A stretch of DNA of 64,000 bases from Eriocheir sinensis (lineage: Eukaryota > Arthropoda > Malacostraca > Decapoda > Varunidae). The stretch is taken from assembly GCF_024679095.1 (NCBI RefSeq), contig NW_026111753.1:107501-171500 (forward strand), in the 5' to 3' direction. The position numbers and the translations under genes are program-made. The notes under the pieces were generated by a model that saw nothing but the letters and a program-made list of their open reading frames with translations, was not told the DNA's origin and did no database searches. Of the stretch, positions 60,236-64,000 are shown one piece after another. How positions within the stretch are numbered: the stretch's first letter is position 1; every line of letters starts with the position of its first letter.

Positions 60236-60884
60236 ACCCACATCCACGCTCACATATTCAGATCTTGGCCTCTATTTCATCAATCACGGCATTAGTGTGG
60301 TTTAATGGAGTGTTCTTCCTTGTGTCGTCTGTGTGTGTCTTTTTGAAAGGATATGAAGAGAAAGAAGGATCAGGGCAGGAGAGTTTTCCCGATGACGCAT
60401 TTCCTGTACCCTCCCACTCGCATAATATCTTGTTTTTAATGGGGAGGAAATATCATCCCTAATTTTAGTTTTTATGTATGTGTTCCAGGGAAACGATGGG
60501 TTACTACGTCGCGTTGGCATGTAGTCTCCTTAAAGGCAAAGGTTACAGAGAAGGCTTCATGCATAAGTGAAACATTTGCTTCATCATATGGGTTGTGGTA
60601 GGGAAGACAGTGTGGTTGGTGGTGGGCGGCGGCAGCCCACGGGGTGTGCGGCAGCGCTCGCCTCACAGTTGCCACATGTTACCTCTTTTTTTTTTTTTTT
60701 TTTTTTTCCTCTTTTTATTGTCTGCCCCTCTAAACAACTCCCTGCCGGTGGTGATAGGGAAATATCTCAAAAGTGAAGAGGAGAACGTCTGTCTAGCGAT
60801 ACTTGTTTACTGAATTGAGGTCAGCTTTTGTGTGGTGATTGATTTGGTGTATGAATTTTTGAGTTTTTTTGTTTCCCCTTTCGC
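60233..60884. other. Unassigned DNA
   Basis: A T23 run at about 60685-60707. Short frames have no recognised domain. Confidence 0.45.
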
Positions 60885-60915
60885 CGTATCCATTTTAAAA
60901 GGCTATCATGTGTGT

Positions 60916-60956
<41 letters not shown>

Positions 60957-61147
60957 CACCGTGGTTGATGTTATACGGTAATTATTAATTTTTGAGTCGT
61001 ATTTCCTTTCTTCATATCCATCCCGTTAGGTCATCGTGTATGTATCGTAGAGAGAGAGAGAGAGAGAGGCACTGGTTGATTTTATTACTTAAATTTTAGA
61101 CAGTTGTATTTTCTTTCTTCATATCATATTCCATCGCGTATGTATCG

Positions 61148-61200
<53 letters not shown>
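60885..61200 (+). repeat. Three tandem units of about 125 bp, each with a (GA)n array
   Basis: Each unit has ATATCCAT or equivalent, ATCGTGTATGTATCG-type sequence, a GA array (60918-60952, 61050-61067, 61150-61200), then GGCAC..GGTTGAT.TTAT and TTTCTTTCTTCATAT. GA length differs strongly between units (about 34, 18 and 51 bp), while the flanks remain alignable. Confidence 0.9.
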
Positions 61201-61202
<2 letters not shown>

Positions 61203-61960
61203 TCGGAGAGCACTGTGAGCGTGCGGCAGCGTAGTTCAGCCTGGCCCTCTCGGCTCTCGAGTGTATCGCAGTCATTAATATGTTATTTCAAGGTTACTTC
61301 AGAATCTCGCCATCGTGTGGTCATCGCGGCACAGGATGGGTGCGGCGCACCTCCCTTCCCTCGCCGCCTTGTCCTCCTGCAGCAGTACTAATAGGCACGC
61401 TGGGGCTGTACTTATCACGGAGGGTCGCGGAACAGCGGCGGGCAGGGCAGAAAACCTTACATCTACACGCTGTGGAATGGACTCAGTGGCAACCTCTCGC
61501 CCGGAGACAAGCAGACGCCCCAACCCTTTTAAAAATTCAGTTGCCGCTAAATTTATTTCGGTAATTTATATGCAGTTTTAGAGGCTCATCCGTTAGCTCT
61601 GGTGCTTGGAAGTTTTGCCATCAGAATTATACGTGTAACAAATTTTCGTGTCCTAAACCGGAGAAAAAAAGAATACGTCGTTATTTACGAAGAGATAGAC
61701 GAATAATAACTCGAAATAGGGGCCGGTCGTATCTGCTGGCATTTACCACTAAAACGCTGAAGGGAAAGTTTAATTGGTAGGGCAGCATTGTGTAACGGAT
61801 TTGGGAGAAATTCACCGAATAAAACACGCTGATCAAACCCTAACAGCCCTGAACTAGGTTGAGCCATGAGGGGCCGGCCATCCCGCCAGCCGCCCCCAGC
61901 CCACCTTCAAAGGGGGCGGACAGCGGGGGCTAAATAAGTCCTTCCCACGTGTTTCCGGCG
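61201..61960. other. Unassigned, relatively GC-rich DNA
   Basis: Overlapping frames of 74-95 codons on both strands at 61280-61580 have normal composition, but no motif is recognised and the frames contradict one another. A conserved exon cannot be excluded by eye. Confidence 0.4.
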
Positions 61961-61963
61961 TCG

Positions 61964-61965
<2 letters not shown>

Positions 61966-62000
<35 letters not shown>
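61966..62000. repeat. (CA)n microsatellite
   Basis: A short CA array. Confidence 0.95.
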
Positions 62001-62001
<1 letters not shown>

Positions 62002-62164
62002 GGCCAACACATGATACAAAAGAAAAACAACAACAACCAGACCAACAAACAAAGGCAGACGGGAAACTCAGCTGTACTTGTTATTGCTTATTATTGTTAC
62101 TGTTGTTATGGTTTTGTGAAATATTTTCATAATTTTTTTTGTCGTCACTACAAGAACAACAAAA

Positions 62165-62256
62165 AACTACTGCTGCTTCTACTACTACAACTACTGCTAC
62201 TACTATTACTGCTACCACTACTACTACTTCTACTATTACTACTACGACAACAACTT

Positions 62257-62302
<46 letters not shown>

Positions 62303-62333
62303 ACTACCACCACCACCAAGAACAACAACAATA

Positions 62334-62385
<52 letters not shown>
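62165..62385. repeat. (ACT)n block
   Basis: Imperfect ACT/CTG/CTT (62165-62255), then clean ACT (62256-62302), a CCA/AAC break, then clean ACT (62335-62385). Confidence 0.95.
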
Positions 62386-62790
62386 TCATTTCTTTTAATT
62401 TTTCGGTATATTCCTCCTCCTCCTCCTTATCATCATTATCATAACACTTTTGACGTTTTGATTTATAATTTCATCAATTTTCTCCCTGAGAGCGGTTCAG
62501 AGAACTGATAAAAGGGCTGTTATCTATGTTGACTTGTAATGTCCTTATTTTTATTTTTTTCATGCCTAGTAGACGACAATTTATAGTAAGTTATTAGTCG
62601 CATTGGGTTTGAAATTGCCAAATTATTGATTAGAAAATAATAATACCAGCACGTAAGCATCAGTATGGTGACAGAAGCTCGATTTTCTTACTTATTTTTT
62701 TTAGCATATTCCTTTATGTGGCTTAGTATTTTGCTTTATCTATTGCAATAACATTTTGCAATACTGCGTACCCCATACTTGTTTTTGCTA
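62386..62790. other. Unassigned AT-rich DNA
   Basis: Nothing recognised. Confidence 0.45.
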
Positions 62791-62795
62791 TTATT

Positions 62796-62858
<63 letters not shown>

Positions 62859-62890
62859 ATCATCATCATCATCATCATTATTATTGCTAT
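62790..62890. repeat. (TTG)n-(ATC)n-(ATT)n
   Basis: TTG 62797-62858 passing into ATC (62859-62877) and ATT. Confidence 0.95.
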
Positions 62891-63059
62891 TATTTTATTA
62901 TTTTGATTGTCATTTTTATTTTGATCACTTATCAATCGCGTCGAAAAAAAGAAAAACAAAAAAAGACTAACCAGGAAGTGCAGGAGAGCAGAATGTAAGA
63001 GTCATCGTGATAAACAAGTGAATAATGGCGTGCTGGGGGGGGGGGGTAAGGGAAGGGGA

Positions 63060-63262
63060 AACCGTACAAAGGAACATTCCGAGAAACAATGAAACACTTC
63101 GGGTGGTGGAAGAGTTTAATTATCCAGCTGCAATAATAGGGGAGCGTGGGGGAAGGAATGAAGAAAAAGATTGCACAAGGCTGGAAGAAAGAAGCTCACA
63201 CAAGAAATTAAGGAAAGAAAATGACAAATGTGCAGCATGTAGCTATGTGGGACGCTTTTAAA
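63060..63262 (+). pseudogene. RTE-like LINE fragment (short)
   Basis: The + frame 63025-63261 contains LRVVEEFNYPAAIIGERGG (about 63099), which resembles the V.EFKYLGS.I..DG block of RTE-like reverse transcriptases, followed by a charged stretch and NDKCAACSYVGRF. One short block only, so the assignment is tentative. Confidence 0.5.
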
Positions 63263-63366
63263 GAACAAGTTTTTTATTTTATTTTATTGAAATGGCTCGC
63301 AGTAATAGAAATTGCTGGGGAAAAAAAAAAGTCATGAGGCAGGAAAGGTAAAGGTGAAGTTAGGGG

Positions 63367-63432
63367 CATACGTTATAGCCACGCGTGACCTCGGTGCTCA
63401 TCTCTGTCACATTGGAACTTGAGCCTGTGGGG
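63367..63432 (-). mobile_element. SINE family C tail fragment
   Basis: TTATAGCCACGCGTGACCTC, GGTGCTCATCTCTGTCACAT and GGAACTTGAGCCTGTGG match the tail of the 59.69 kb SINE (antisense as read on plus). Confidence 0.72.
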
Positions 63433-63499
63433 TGGGTGGGGTCGGGAAGAAGCGTGCAGGAAGAGGGAGTGAAGGATGGAAAGGTATAAGTTAAGTTGG

Positions 63500-63568
63500 G
63501 GATACACGTTGTAGCTGCGCGTGACCTCGGTACTCATCTCCGTCATTTTGGAACTTGAGCCTATGGGG
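63500..63568 (-). mobile_element. SINE family C tail fragment, tandem copy
   Basis: TTGTAGCTGCGCGTGACCTC, GGTACTCATCTCCGTCA and GGAACTTGAGCCTATGG, about 134 bp after the previous one. The DNA between the tails (GGAAGAAGCGTGCAGGAAG and GGAGCGCGCAGGAAAAGG) is duplicated too, so this is a tandem duplication rather than two insertions. Confidence 0.75.
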
Positions 63569-63609
63569 GGGAAAGGAGCGCGCAGGAAAAGGAAGGGATG
63601 TGACTATAT

Positions 63610-63960
63610 TTTTAATAAGTTTTGCGGCATTATGTATGTAGGAATAGTTTCAGTACCTAAGATCCTTTGCTAATCAGGCACGCACTAACATGAGAGGCTG
63701 GAGGAGAAAAAAAATCAAGTTATGAAAGACGCTTTAAAAAAGAAACAGGAAGGGAAGGGACATTAATAAGTTTATTTATTTATTTATTTTTAGTGTTAAG
63801 GCACCGTGTGTGTGAAATAATAATTTCAGTGTACCTAAATATTAAGTTACCACACAATATAAGAGGCTGGGGGATGGTACAAAGATAAGAATGATAACAC
63901 AAGGTATGAAAAATAAAGATGTTTACTGAAAAAATATCGAGAGGAAATGATAAAATTTAT
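63610..63960 (+). repeat. Weak tandem duplication at the window end
   Basis: AGTTTCAGTACCTAA...ATGAGAGGCTGGAGGA..AAGTTATGAAA and AATTTCAGTGTACCTAA...ATAAGAGGCTGGGGGA..AAGGTATGAAAAA are about 190 bp apart. The region is otherwise unassigned. Confidence 0.55.
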
Positions 63961-64000
63961 CTATATAATGACGTGTGTGGTTTTATCTGGAAAGCAGCAT

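Overview
This is a non-coding stretch of a eukaryotic nuclear genome. It most likely comes from an arthropod, and a decapod crustacean (crab or shrimp) is the best guess. The reasons are the extreme density of long, nearly pure microsatellites (CT/GA, CA/GT, TA, ATT, ACT), short runs of the arthropod telomere unit CCTAA, tRNA-derived SINEs of decapod type, and remains of several non-LTR retrotransposon lineages. The species call is inference. I find no intact protein-coding host gene. Almost every open frame here is a translated simple repeat (Ser-Leu, Cys-Val, Thr-His, poly-Ile/Asn/Leu) or a broken transposon.

Layout. 0-4.8 kb: microsatellites, then the 3' end of a jockey/CR1-like LINE (2.75-3.44 kb). 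4.8-13.3 kb: CCTAA-like tracts with a 3' LINE end (RNase H, CCHC-like knuckle, poly(A)) embedded in them, two copies of a 220-bp TIR element (family A), and an old 145-bp repeat family. 13.3-13.65 kb: a canonical tRNA-Ser(AGA) gene directly followed by a tRNA-derived SINE. 13.7-17.1 kb: a pyrimidine-rich block, diverged tandem duplications, and GT/GGGT repeats with G-quadruplex potential. 17.25-19.15 kb: a 37/38-bp minisatellite of about 50 units. 19.6-20.05 kb: two RTE-type LINE tails in tandem. 20-26 kb: very long microsatellites, including a (CT)n/(GA)n giant hairpin. 26.4-27.3 kb: an 85-bp minisatellite interrupted by a family A element. 28.26-28.52 kb: a foldback MITE. 30-43 kb: simple repeats, pyrimidine-rich blocks and scattered repeat copies. 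43.65-45.3 kb: a decayed LINE reverse transcriptase split by an inverted-repeat element. 45.5-47.1 kb: large (TA)n arrays. 48.7-49.2 kb: a 73-bp minisatellite. 52.44-54.16 kb: an hAT-type DNA transposon with TIRs, an 8-bp target duplication, a zinc-finger N-terminal transposase exon and dense subterminal GTATTCG repeats. 55-64 kb: ATT/GT/CA arrays, minisatellite units carrying GA arrays, a second SINE family (59.69-59.96 kb, with tails at 22.2, 63.37 and 63.5 kb), and an RTE fragment.

How the parts relate. The only likely functional gene is the tRNA-Ser. Everything else is mobile-element or repeat biology: nested insertions (MITE in minisatellite, TIR element in LINE, LINE in CCTAA tract) and a recurring pattern in which a microsatellite lies inside each unit of a diverged tandem duplication (at least seven places). 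Those two themes, and the hAT element, are the most interesting things in the window.
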